The notes under the pieces were generated by a model. That model was given only the letters and a program-made list of their open reading frames with translations, searched no databases and was not told the DNA's origin. A stretch of DNA of 54,514 bases, from assembly GCA_022787165.1 (NCBI GenBank), contig JALFVL010000003.1, positions 1-54,514 of the forward strand, read 5' to 3'. This stretch comes from Clostridiales bacterium (GTDB lineage: Bacteria > Bacillota > Clostridia > Christensenellales > Aristaeellaceae). Every line of letters starts with the position of its first letter. Positions within the stretch are counted from its first letter, which is position 1. The position numbers and the translations under genes are program-made. Positions 8,728 to 16,057 of the stretch are shown one piece after another.

Positions 8728-8934
8728 TTGGCAATCATCGAGAAAAAGGACAAGAAAAAAGAAATCGACGAGGCGATGGTCGACCGCATTGTCGAGGAGA
8801 CGAAGAAGCAAAAGAACCTGAAGGAGCAGATTTACGACAAGATCAACGTCCCTGTCTGGGCGCTGGATGTGCTGATCGTCGTGCTCGTGGCGGCGCTGCT
8901 GCTGGTCATCGTATTCGGAAGGGGCGGCGCCTGA
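8728..8934 (+). CDS. Small single-pass membrane protein at the end of the mgl operon
   Basis: About 68 residues: a highly charged, lysine/glutamate-rich helical head (IIEKKDKKKEIDEA...) and one C-terminal membrane helix (ALDVLIVVLVAALLLVIVFG). I do not recognise the family. The start is best set at TTG 8728, because GGAGGG at 8715-8720 is 7 bases upstream and would itself be coding if the ATG at 8713 were used. It lies 93 bp after mglC on the same strand. Its topology suggests a cytoplasmic head anchored at the membrane, perhaps a transporter accessory (inference). Confidence 0.6.
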   Translation: MAIIEKKDKKKEIDEAMVDRIVEETKKQKNLKEQIYDKINVPVWALDVLIVVLVAALLLVIVFGRGGA

Positions 8935-8952
8935 CGGGGCCGACCCTTTTTT

Positions 8953-9023
8953 CGCGCGAAGCGAAGAAGGGAGTCTGAGGGATGAAATCCCTCAGGCAGG
9001 TCATAGGGCGGCAGCCCTAACGT
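8953..9023 (-). repeat. Dispersed multi-hairpin intergenic repeat, copy B
   Basis: Read on the minus strand it repeats copy A almost base for base: ACGTTAGGGCTGCCGCCCTA, then GACCTGC, then TGAGGGAT/ATCCCTCA, then TTCGCTTCGCGCG. The middle stem differs from copy A by compensating changes in both arms. It directly follows the mgl operon. Confidence 0.7.
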
Positions 9024-9148
9024 CCTCCTTGAAGGTGAAGCCATTTTTGATAAGTAGTCAGGGAGCGAAGCGTTACCTGACGGGGAATTTGTTGAAGTCT
9101 CGATTTGATTTGAGAACAGTATGAGACTACGATTTTTATCGATTGGGG

Positions 9149-9211
9149 AACGTCGGGGCGCTGCCCCAAACCCCGCAAGGGATGATATCCCTTGACCCTT
9201 CTTCGCTTCGC
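9149..9211 (+). repeat. Dispersed multi-hairpin intergenic repeat, copy C (diverged)
   Basis: Same order of elements as copy A in plus orientation but more diverged: AACGTCGGGGCGCTGCCCC, AAGGGAT/ATCCCTT, CTTCTTCGCTTCGC. With copy B it forms an inverted pair around about 125 bases in which I see no gene. Confidence 0.55.
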
Positions 9212-9251
9212 ACGTATACTCAAGCTTTTGCTGCAAAACAGAATCAGACAG

Positions 9252-9289
9252 AAAAAACAGCCTTCCACTACTGGAAGACTGCTTTTTTT
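9252..9289 (-). terminator. Terminator of cstA (probably bidirectional)
   Basis: CAG-CTTCCA pairs with TGGAAG-CTG; a run of six T on the minus strand follows the stem for cstA, and a run of seven T on the plus strand would serve transcripts from the mgl side. Confidence 0.8.
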
Positions 9290-9319
9290 CACTTGTCAGA
9301 GAACTTGCCGCGCGGGCGC

Positions 9320-10984
9320 TCAGGCCTTCTGCGGCTCTTTGGCCTTGAGCGCCTTGAGGCCGTCCACGGTGATGATCAGCGCGAGGACGACAACGGGCAC
9401 GATGATGATGCACTGCAGGCCTTCCTTGCCGAACGCGCCGGTGCCGCCCATCAGCTTCATGACGTTGTTGTAGAAGCTGAGCGCCAGGGAGGACAGCGTC
9501 GCGGCGAGCATGAAGAACATCGGCGCGATGAACATCTTGTTGTTGCGGCCGATGTACTTGAACCAGACCGCGCAGGCCAGGAACGCGGGCACAGCGACGA
9601 GCTGATTCGCCGCGCCGAACAGCGGCCAGATGTTCTGATAGCCGGCGCCGGCCAGCAGGGCGGAGAGCACGACCGTGATCAGCGTCGCGACGTACTTGTT
9701 CTCCAGCACCTTGATGCCGAAGCCGTCAAACATCTCCTGGAAGATCATGCGGCCCAGGCGGGTCGCGGTATCCAGCGAGGTCAGGCAGAAGGCGGAATAG
9801 GCCAGCGCGATGACCGTCGCGGTGGTCGCCTCGGGCAGACCGATGACGGCCGCGAAGGAGGCAATGCCGTTGGAGAAGATCGCCGCGGGGCCGCTGCCGG
9901 AGGAGGCGAGCTCCTGGCCGCGCGCAGAGCCGACCGCGACCAGCGCGATGATCGCCAGCGCGCACTCGATGAGCATGCCGCCGTAGCCGATGACCTTGGC
10001 GTGGCCCTCATTGTCCAGCTGCTTGGAGGTGGTGCCGGAGGCGATCAGGCTGTGGAAGCCGGAAATCGCGCCGCAGGCGATGGTGATGAAGAGCACCGGG
10101 AAGAGCGGCTGCCCCTTGACGACGAAGCCCGTGAAGGCGGGGAGCGTCATGTCCGGGCGGGCAGCGGCGATGCCGACGATCGACAGCACGATAATCGCGT
10201 AGAGCAGGAAGCTGTTCAGGTAGTCACGCGGCTGGAGCAGAATCCAGACCGGAGCGACGGACGCGATGAAGATGTAGACGAAGGTGATGGTGAGCCAGAA
10301 GCCCTTCGAGAGGTTCATCAGCGGGAACGCGAGGCCCAGCGCGATGGAGCCGCACAGCAGCGCGACACCGATGACCGTGTTGACGATCAGGTTATGGTTG
10401 CGGCGCTGGAGCAGGCCGAAGAGCACGGCCAGCGGGATGAAGCACATCGACGCGGTCGCGACAGAGCCGGCGGAGCGCGCGTTGGCGAGCGCAATCTCGG
10501 TATCCGCGGCAGGGACGGAGGCGAACGTGCCCGCGACGATGTCGGAGAACGCCGCGACAACCAGCAGCAGAACCAGGAAGACGAAGATGTTGAAGATCAT
10601 TTTGCACTTGTGGCCGATGTGATGCTCAATGACCTCGCCGATCGTCTTGCCGTCGTGGCGGATCGAGGCGAACAGCGCAGAGAAGTCCTGCACGCCGCCA
10701 AAGAAGATGCCGCCGATCACGACCCACAGGAACACCGGCACCCAGCCGAAGAACGCCGCGTTGATCGGGCCTGTAATGGGGCCCGCGCCGGCAATGGAGG
10801 CGAAGTGATGGCCGAGCAGCACGGCGGTGCTGGTGGGCACATAGTCGCCGCCGTCGCTCTTTTCGACGGCAGGGGTCTTTCTCGTGGGGTCCACACCCCA
10901 CTGCTTGCACAGCCAGGCGCCGTAGGTGGCGTACGCCACGATGAACAGCACCAGCGCGACAAGCAGGATGACAAAACCGTTCAT
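9320..10984 (-). CDS. cstA: CstA-family carbon starvation protein / pyruvate or peptide transporter
   Basis: A 554-residue polytopic membrane protein. It carries the CstA signatures GHHFASIAGAGPITGP (residues about 57-72) and GGIFFGGVQDFSALFASIRHDGK (about 90-112), and many hydrophobic helices through the C-terminal domain. Characterised family members (CstA, BtsT) take up pyruvate or peptides; which applies here is unknown. AGGAGAGAG precedes the ATG. It lies 57 bp downstream of an unknown 174-residue gene on the same strand, so both are probably co-transcribed. Confidence 0.9.
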   Translation of the reverse strand: MNGFVILLVALVLFIVAYATYGAWLCKQWGVDPTRKTPAVEKSDGGDYVPTSTAVLLGHHFASIAGAGPITGPINAAFFGWVPVFLWVVIGGIFFGGVQDFSALFASIRHDGKTIGEVIEHHIGHKCKMIFNIFVFLVLLLVVAAFSDIVAGTFASVPAADTEIALANARSAGSVATASMCFIPLAVLFGLLQRRNHNLIVNTVIGVALLCGSIALGLAFPLMNLSKGFWLTITFVYIFIASVAPVWILLQPRDYLNSFLLYAIIVLSIVGIAAARPDMTLPAFTGFVVKGQPLFPVLFITIACGAISGFHSLIASGTTSKQLDNEGHAKVIGYGGMLIECALAIIALVAVGSARGQELASSGSGPAAIFSNGIASFAAVIGLPEATTATVIALAYSAFCLTSLDTATRLGRMIFQEMFDGFGIKVLENKYVATLITVVLSALLAGAGYQNIWPLFGAANQLVAVPAFLACAVWFKYIGRNNKMFIAPMFFMLAATLSSLALSFYNNVMKLMGGTGAFGKEGLQCIIIVPVVVLALIITVDGLKALKAKEPQKA

Positions 10985-11041
10985 GTTTCTCTCTCCTCTA
11001 TGTCTTGCGTAGATTTCTGAAACACCCGAAGGCCGGGTGGA

Positions 11042-11566
11042 TCATGCGTCGCGGATCAGCCGCGTAAAGAGCGGCTTGAGCTCCCTGGCTGCGGCGTTGG
11101 TCACGACAGCGCCGCGGGAACAATCGACAGCAAGCAGGCGCGCAGTCGCCCAGCCGCGAAACGAGAAACGATAGTTCTTCGTGAATTTCGCGCGCCGGAT
11201 GAAGCGCGATGCATCCTCCTGAACGTCCTTGCACAGGAAGATGAGGGTCAAATCGGTGTACATGTGCCCTTCGTCGGGGCAGGGCTTGCCGGGATGGACG
11301 AGCTGCGGCTCCGCCTCCCGGGTTAAAAAGGTGAACCAATCGCGCACGGTCTCTGCACAGAGGCTGTCCGTGCAGAGGAAGAGCGCGTGCTCGAAGGCAT
11401 TGGCCTGCCAGAGCACGTGCTTTTTGGTGAGCACATATTTGGAGTTCAGCGCGCGAAGCTGCGCCAGCGCGTCGACGCTGCGGGAGAGAACCTGCGCGTC
11501 GGGCGTGATATCGTAGGTTCCCGCGAGCGCGTCGAGCGCGCGGGAGAGAAGCGCCTTGGGTTCCAT
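11042..11566 (-). CDS. Conserved-looking hypothetical protein upstream of cstA
   Basis: A 174-residue soluble protein I do not recognise. It has no signal peptide or membrane segment; it is alpha/beta in look, with LTKKHVLWQANAFEHALFLC near residue 45 and a basic C-terminal half (RRAKFTKNYRFSFRGWATARL). The ATG at 11566 has AAGGAAGG 7 bases upstream, and a TATAAT hexamer on the minus strand at 11598-11603 could be its -10 element, without a good -35. Position before cstA suggests a linked role, possibly regulation of uptake (inference). Confidence 0.7.
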   Translation of the reverse strand: MEPKALLSRALDALAGTYDITPDAQVLSRSVDALAQLRALNSKYVLTKKHVLWQANAFEHALFLCTDSLCAETVRDWFTFLTREAEPQLVHPGKPCPDEGHMYTDLTLIFLCKDVQEDASRFIRRAKFTKNYRFSFRGWATARLLAVDCSRGAVVTNAAARELKPLFTRLIRDA

Positions 11567-11724
11567 GCTTCAACCTTCCTTGGTGTAAATCTCCGTTATT
11601 ATACTCCCGTGTTGACGTTTTGAATAGAGATAAATGCGGCAAAATGACGATTTCGGTGGTTTTTTCAGAGGTAAGGGGTGATGCCTTGTCAATTTCGGAC
11701 AAGATGCGGCAAGCCCGGAGAAAG

Positions 11725-11760
11725 AAAAAAGCAGCCCCTCCCCGAAGGGAGGAGCCGCTG
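11725..11760 (-). terminator. Terminator of the foldase lipoprotein gene
   Basis: On the minus strand a GCGGC-CCTCCC/GGGAGG-GGCTGC stem with a CTTC loop is followed by TTTTTTC, seven bases past the stop codon. Confidence 0.85.
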
Positions 11761-11766
11761 TGTGGA

Positions 11767-14079
11767 TCAGTCCTCAAGGCGCGTGAACGTGTAGGTCTTG
11801 CCGTAGGTTTCAACGTAGATGGTGCGCATGGCCTGCTCGTTGCGCGGCTTGTCGTTGCTGTCGGTCGGAACGGAGGCGATCAGGTCGACCGTCTCAATGC
11901 CGCCGAGCACCATGCCGAAGGCCGCGTAATCGCCGTCGAGATAGTCGTTGTCGGCATGCATGATGAAGAACTGGCTGCCGGCGGAATCCATCGCGCTCGA
12001 GCGCGCCATGGAGAGCACGCCGCGGGTGTGGGAAAGATCGTTCTGCACGCCGTTATTGCTGAACTCGCCGCGGATGGCGTAGCCCGGGCCGCCCGTGCCG
12101 TCGCCGTTCGGATCGCCGCCCTGGATCATAAAGCCGGGGATCACGCGGTGGAACGTCAGGCCGTCATAGAAGCCCTCGCCCGCGAGGGAGATGAAGTTGC
12201 CCACGGTCTCCGGCGCGACATCCGGGTAGAGCTCGCCGTAGATCAGCGAGCCGTCGTTCATGACGATGGTGAAGGTCGGCAGCTTGTCGACAGCGATGGC
12301 CACCTCGGAAAGCGCGGTGTTGTCCGCCGCAAGCGCCGCGGCTTCGTCCATCTCCGCCATCTGCTTCACGTTGAGGTAGCCCTTGAAGGCCGTGCCGGGC
12401 ACGGCGACGAACGCGTATTCCTCGCCGTCCATGCCGATGCGGCCGAGCACGTCAAGCGTCGCGCCCGCAGCAAGGCGCGCCACGGCGTCGCCATTCGGCA
12501 TATCCGTGAGGTCGGTATCCTCGGTCACGCTCGCGTAGGCAACCGTCGCCTCGATGGTCTCGCCGACGTAGACGTGGTACAGCGGGCTCGCGTCCAGAAT
12601 CTGCACATTTGCCTCGTCGATCATCGCGTTGATATAGTCGGAGAAGACGGCGTCCTTTGCGCTCTCGAGCGCCTCGGTGGTTTCCGTCTCCTTGCGGGCC
12701 TCAAAGTCGGCCTCGCCGCTCTGAAGATCCCGGACATAGCTGAGGATGAAGAAGCCGTAGTCCGTCTCGACGACGCCGGTGACATCACCGGGCTGCTTCA
12801 GGGACATCGCGCCGTTTTTGAATTCGTCGCCGTAGAGCGCGCTGCCTTCGGCAACCGGATAGCCGGCATCCATCTGCTCCTGCGTGGAGGAATCCTCATT
12901 GAAGGCGGCCATCGCTTCGGCGAAGCTCATTGCGCCGCTCTCAATCGCGGCGGAGACGGCCTGGGCCTTCTCGCGGCCGCTCAGCTCCGCAATCTCGGCG
13001 GGCGAGAGTACGGCCTCGCCCGGCGTCGCTTCGTCGGCAGGCGCTTCGTCGGCGGTCACCTCGTCGGCGGTCGCCTCGTCGGCGGTCGCCTCGTCGGGCG
13101 TTGCCTCGTCCGGCGTGGCCTCATCCTCCTTGGCGATGAAGATGCACTGGACGATGCGCACGCCCTCCGGCGTGTAGAGGATGTCCGCACCGTTCAGGGT
13201 GTCGTTGATGAAGGTGTCGACGTCGGCGTAGGTCTCCTTCTGCTCGGCGACCTTTGCGTCAAACGCCGCGCGAACCTCCTCCTCGGTAATGGTGACATCG
13301 GTCGTGGAGAGATCGTAGAGGAAGTCGATCACGCTTTGCAGGCGGAGGTTCTCGTAGATCGCCTCGACGGTATAGCCGCTGGCGGCGAGCTCGTCCTCGA
13401 CGGTCTGCGCGAGCTCCTCACCCTCGTAGCCATAGTAGGCCAGGTAGGTCTCGTAATACTCGCGAACGTTGTCGACGGTGGCCTCGGCCTGGGCGCGCAG
13501 CGCCTCGTCATCCTCTTCGGTGAGCACATAGCCCTGCTCGGCGGCGTAACGGGAAACGATGCGCTCGCTCAGCGCCATCTGCACGGTTTCCTGCGCGACA
13601 GAGGCCTGAAGATCGGCGTCGTATTCGTCCATCGTGTAGCCGTACTGCGCATAATACTGGATGTAGGACTGGAGATTTGTGTCGAAATCCGCCTGCACGT
13701 CGGAGAGGCGCACGGCGATTTCGCCCTCATACGCGCTGGCGAGCACGGGATCGGTGTCCGCCTCGCCAACCACTTCGGTTTCCCCGGCTGTCGCCTCGGC
13801 GGCGGGCGCGTCCTCCTCGCTCAGCGCGGTGGGCTCGCCGGCCTCGTCAGCCGGGGCCTCGGTGGGCTCGGCGGTGGGCTCTTCGGCCGGCTCGGCGGTG
13901 GGCTCTTCGGTGGGCTCGGCAGTGGGCTCGGCAGTGGGCTCGGCGGTGGGCTCAGCCGTCGCTTCGGCCGTCGGCTCGGCGGTGGAGGCGACGGTTTCCA
14001 CCTTGTCCGTGCCGCCGCAGGCTGTCAGCGTCAGCAGCGCCAACGCCAGCAGCAGCGCCAGCAGCATCTTCTTGTTCAT
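11767..14079 (-). CDS. Lipoprotein with parvulin-like and cyclophilin peptidyl-prolyl isomerase domains
   Basis: A 770-residue exported lipoprotein. The start is the second of two close ATGs (14079), 8 bases after GGAGGG. The signal peptide ends in the lipobox LTAC with Cys21. A (TAEP)n low-complexity linker fills residues about 31-76; a SurA/PrsA-like helical region follows; a DEAT repeat (about 318-355) splits it from a parvulin-like domain (about 365-460: REKAQAVSAAIESG ... DYGFFILSYV); the C-terminal 170 residues are a cyclophilin with FHRVIPGFMIQGGDPNG and SQFFIM. It likely folds secreted proteins outside the membrane. Both repeats are in frame and intact. Confidence 0.85.
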   Translation of the reverse strand: MNKKMLLALLLALALLTLTACGGTDKVETVASTAEPTAEATAEPTAEPTAEPTAEPTEEPTAEPAEEPTAEPTEAPADEAGEPTALSEEDAPAAEATAGETEVVGEADTDPVLASAYEGEIAVRLSDVQADFDTNLQSYIQYYAQYGYTMDEYDADLQASVAQETVQMALSERIVSRYAAEQGYVLTEEDDEALRAQAEATVDNVREYYETYLAYYGYEGEELAQTVEDELAASGYTVEAIYENLRLQSVIDFLYDLSTTDVTITEEEVRAAFDAKVAEQKETYADVDTFINDTLNGADILYTPEGVRIVQCIFIAKEDEATPDEATPDEATADEATADEVTADEAPADEATPGEAVLSPAEIAELSGREKAQAVSAAIESGAMSFAEAMAAFNEDSSTQEQMDAGYPVAEGSALYGDEFKNGAMSLKQPGDVTGVVETDYGFFILSYVRDLQSGEADFEARKETETTEALESAKDAVFSDYINAMIDEANVQILDASPLYHVYVGETIEATVAYASVTEDTDLTDMPNGDAVARLAAGATLDVLGRIGMDGEEYAFVAVPGTAFKGYLNVKQMAEMDEAAALAADNTALSEVAIAVDKLPTFTIVMNDGSLIYGELYPDVAPETVGNFISLAGEGFYDGLTFHRVIPGFMIQGGDPNGDGTGGPGYAIRGEFSNNGVQNDLSHTRGVLSMARSSAMDSAGSQFFIMHADNDYLDGDYAAFGMVLGGIETVDLIASVPTDSNDKPRNEQAMRTIYVETYGKTYTFTRLED

Positions 14080-14125
14080 GGTCATTTCCCTCCATACGGA
14101 TGATATCTGGTTACGATCAACAATC

Positions 14126-14154
14126 ATTATACGCGCGGCCCCCCGAAAACGCAA
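14126..14154 (-). promoter_or_regulatory. Promoter of the foldase lipoprotein gene
   Basis: On the minus strand TTGCGT (14149-14154) and a perfect TATAAT (14126-14131) are 17 bp apart, about 45 bp before the ATG. Confidence 0.6.
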
Positions 14155-14203
14155 TCCTTTCAGGAAATTACCACGCGGCGTTCAACCGCGCATCACATTT
14201 GCT

Positions 14204-15382
14204 TCACAATCCGCGAAGGAACGCGCGGATGCGCTCAAGCGCCTTGCCGAGGTTGTCAAGGCTTGTCGCGTAGGAGCAGCGGATGTAGCCCTCGCCGCTG
14301 ACGCCGAAGGCCGTGCCCGGCACACAGGCGACTTGCTCGCTCTCCAGCAGGCGGGTGCAGAATTCCTCGCTGGAAAGGCCCGTCGGGGCGATCGAGGGGA
14401 AGACGTAGAAGGCGCCCCGCGGCTCAAAGCAGGGAAGGCCCATCTCGTTGAAGCTGGAAACCATCAGCCGGCGGCGGCGGTCGTAGGAGCGCACCATCGT
14501 GCGCACATCCTCGAAGCCTGTCTCAAACGCGCGGCCCAGCGCGCGGTCGGCCGCCACCTGGCCCTGAATCGACGCGCAGAGCATGGTGTACTGGTGAATC
14601 TTGAACATCGGGGTGAGCAGCTCGCGCGGCGCGGCGATGTAACCCACGCGCCAGCCGGTCATCGCGAAGGCCTTGGAGAAGCCGTTGATCGTGACCGTGC
14701 GCTCGCGCATGCCCTCGACGGCAGCGAACGCCGTATGCTCATGGCCGTCGTAGATCAGCTCCGAGTAGATCTCGTCGGAGATGACGACGATGTCCGTGCC
14801 GCGGAGCACGCGGGCGATGGCCTTGAGCTGCTCCTGCGTCATGACGCCGCCGGTCGGGTTGTTGGGGTAGGGGAGGATGAGCGCCTTCGTGCGCGGCGTG
14901 ATGGCGGCGGCGAGGGCCTCGGGGGTCAGGGCGAAGCAGTCCTGCGCGCGCGTGACGACCGGCACGGCGACGCCGCCCGCAAAGGTCACGCAGGGCGCAT
15001 AGCTGACGTAGCTCGGATCGGGGATGAGCACCTCGTCGCCCGGGCAGAGCAGCGCGCGCATGGCCAGGTCGATGCCCTCGCTTGCGCCGACGGTCACGAG
15101 GATCTCGTCTACAGGACTGTAGGCGACGTGATAGCGCATGCGCAGGTAGGCGGCGATCTTCTCGCGCAGCGACTCGAGGCCCCAGTTGGAGGTGTACTGC
15201 GTGCGCCCCTCCTCAATGGAAGCGATGGCAGCGTCGCGGATGGACCAGGGCGTGACGAAATCCGGCTCGCCGACGCCCAGGGAGATGGCCTCGGGCATCT
15301 GCTTCACGATGTCAAAGAACTTGCGGATGCCGCTGGGCGGCACGCTGGCGACCCGCGGGTTGACGATGCGGTCGTACTGCAT
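14204..15382 (-). CDS. PLP-dependent aminotransferase, class I/II
   Basis: A 392-residue aspartate-aminotransferase-fold enzyme. The PLP Schiff-base lysine lies in NGFSKAFAMTGWRVGY near residue 237; YPNNPTGG near 175 and SDEIYSELIYDG near 204 are the other cofactor contacts, and the C-terminal arginine region (EGYIRCSYA) is present. Substrate cannot be fixed by eye; PatA/AspC-like aromatic or aspartate aminotransferases are closest in feel. It starts one base inside the stop of the Lrp gene (TGATG), so it is translationally coupled and likely controlled by that regulator. Confidence 0.88.
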   Translation of the reverse strand: MQYDRIVNPRVASVPPSGIRKFFDIVKQMPEAISLGVGEPDFVTPWSIRDAAIASIEEGRTQYTSNWGLESLREKIAAYLRMRYHVAYSPVDEILVTVGASEGIDLAMRALLCPGDEVLIPDPSYVSYAPCVTFAGGVAVPVVTRAQDCFALTPEALAAAITPRTKALILPYPNNPTGGVMTQEQLKAIARVLRGTDIVVISDEIYSELIYDGHEHTAFAAVEGMRERTVTINGFSKAFAMTGWRVGYIAAPRELLTPMFKIHQYTMLCASIQGQVAADRALGRAFETGFEDVRTMVRSYDRRRRLMVSSFNEMGLPCFEPRGAFYVFPSIAPTGLSSEEFCTRLLESEQVACVPGTAFGVSGEGYIRCSYATSLDNLGKALERIRAFLRGL

Positions 15383-15876
15383 CAGGGCATCACCGCCTGA
15401 CGCCTGTCATCCGAGCCGCCCTCGAAGATCATGCCGCCGTATTTGTAGGTCTTGAGCATGAAATGGGTGCTCGTGCCGGTGACGCCCTCGATGACGGAGA
15501 GACGGCTGTGGACGAACTGCGCGAGCTCCTTGAGGGTCTTCGCCTCGCAGAGCACCATCAGGTCATACGCGCCGCTCATCAGATAGAGCGACTTGACCTC
15601 GTCATACTGCATGATGCGCTGGGCGATGGCGTCAAAGCCCTTCTCCCGCTGCGGCTGGACGTTGACCTCGATGACGGCGCTGACGAATTCCTTGTCCGTC
15701 CGCTCCCAGTTGATCAGCGTCTGATAGCCGACGAGCACGCCGGCGCGCCTCAGGCTTTCCAGCGCGAGGCTGACCTGCGCCTCATCGCTGCCCGTCATGA
15801 CCGCGATTTCCCGCGGCGTCACCCGTGCATCCTCGCACAGGATTTCCAGAATGTGCATATCCAGCGTCGAAAACAT
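15382..15876 (-). CDS. Lrp/AsnC-family transcriptional regulator
   Basis: A 164-residue regulator. The N-terminal helix-turn-helix (residues 1-55) reads LDMHILEILCEDARVTPREIA, and the C-terminal RAM ligand domain (about 65-150) contains VKSLYLMSGAYDLMVLCEA. AAGGAGAG precedes the ATG. It forms a two-gene unit with the aminotransferase and probably senses an amino acid related to that reaction (inference). Its promoter is at 15937-15965, back to back with that of addA. Confidence 0.9.
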   Translation of the reverse strand: MFSTLDMHILEILCEDARVTPREIAVMTGSDEAQVSLALESLRRAGVLVGYQTLINWERTDKEFVSAVIEVNVQPQREKGFDAIAQRIMQYDEVKSLYLMSGAYDLMVLCEAKTLKELAQFVHSRLSVIEGVTGTSTHFMLKTYKYGGMIFEGGSDDRRQAVMP

Positions 15877-15936
15877 GGCTGTCTCTCCTTCTAACCTCCG
15901 GCCGGAGCCGCTTGATGTGGACAGTAAACATTCCTA

Positions 15937-15965
15937 ATTATACAGAAAAAAGCCGGCGATGTAAA
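15937..15965 (-). promoter_or_regulatory. Promoter of the lrp-aminotransferase operon
   Basis: TTTACA (15960-15965) and TATAAT (15937-15942) on the minus strand, 17-bp spacer, about 60 bp before the lrp start. Confidence 0.75.
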
Positions 15966-16017
15966 GACAGACGAAGGAACTGCGGGAAAACCGGGGGAGA
16001 CGCGGGTGGGCCGAGTA

Positions 16018-16026
16018 TGCTATAAT
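16018..16026 (+). promoter_or_regulatory. Extended -10 promoter of addA
   Basis: TGCTATAAT at 16018-16026 is a perfect extended -10 element; the -35 region is poor, as is usual for this promoter class. An ATG overlaps it at 16025, which argues for the later addA start at 16058. Confidence 0.65.
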
Positions 16027-16057
16027 GAAGCATCACACAAAGCGGAGGGACGCAGTC

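Noticed and set aside
13015..13125. Repeats in the foldase gene as a CRISPR or DNA satellite
   Set aside because: The repeats are short in-frame codon repeats (DEAT, TAEP) inside a coding region with no spacers; no CRISPR array was seen anywhere in the window.
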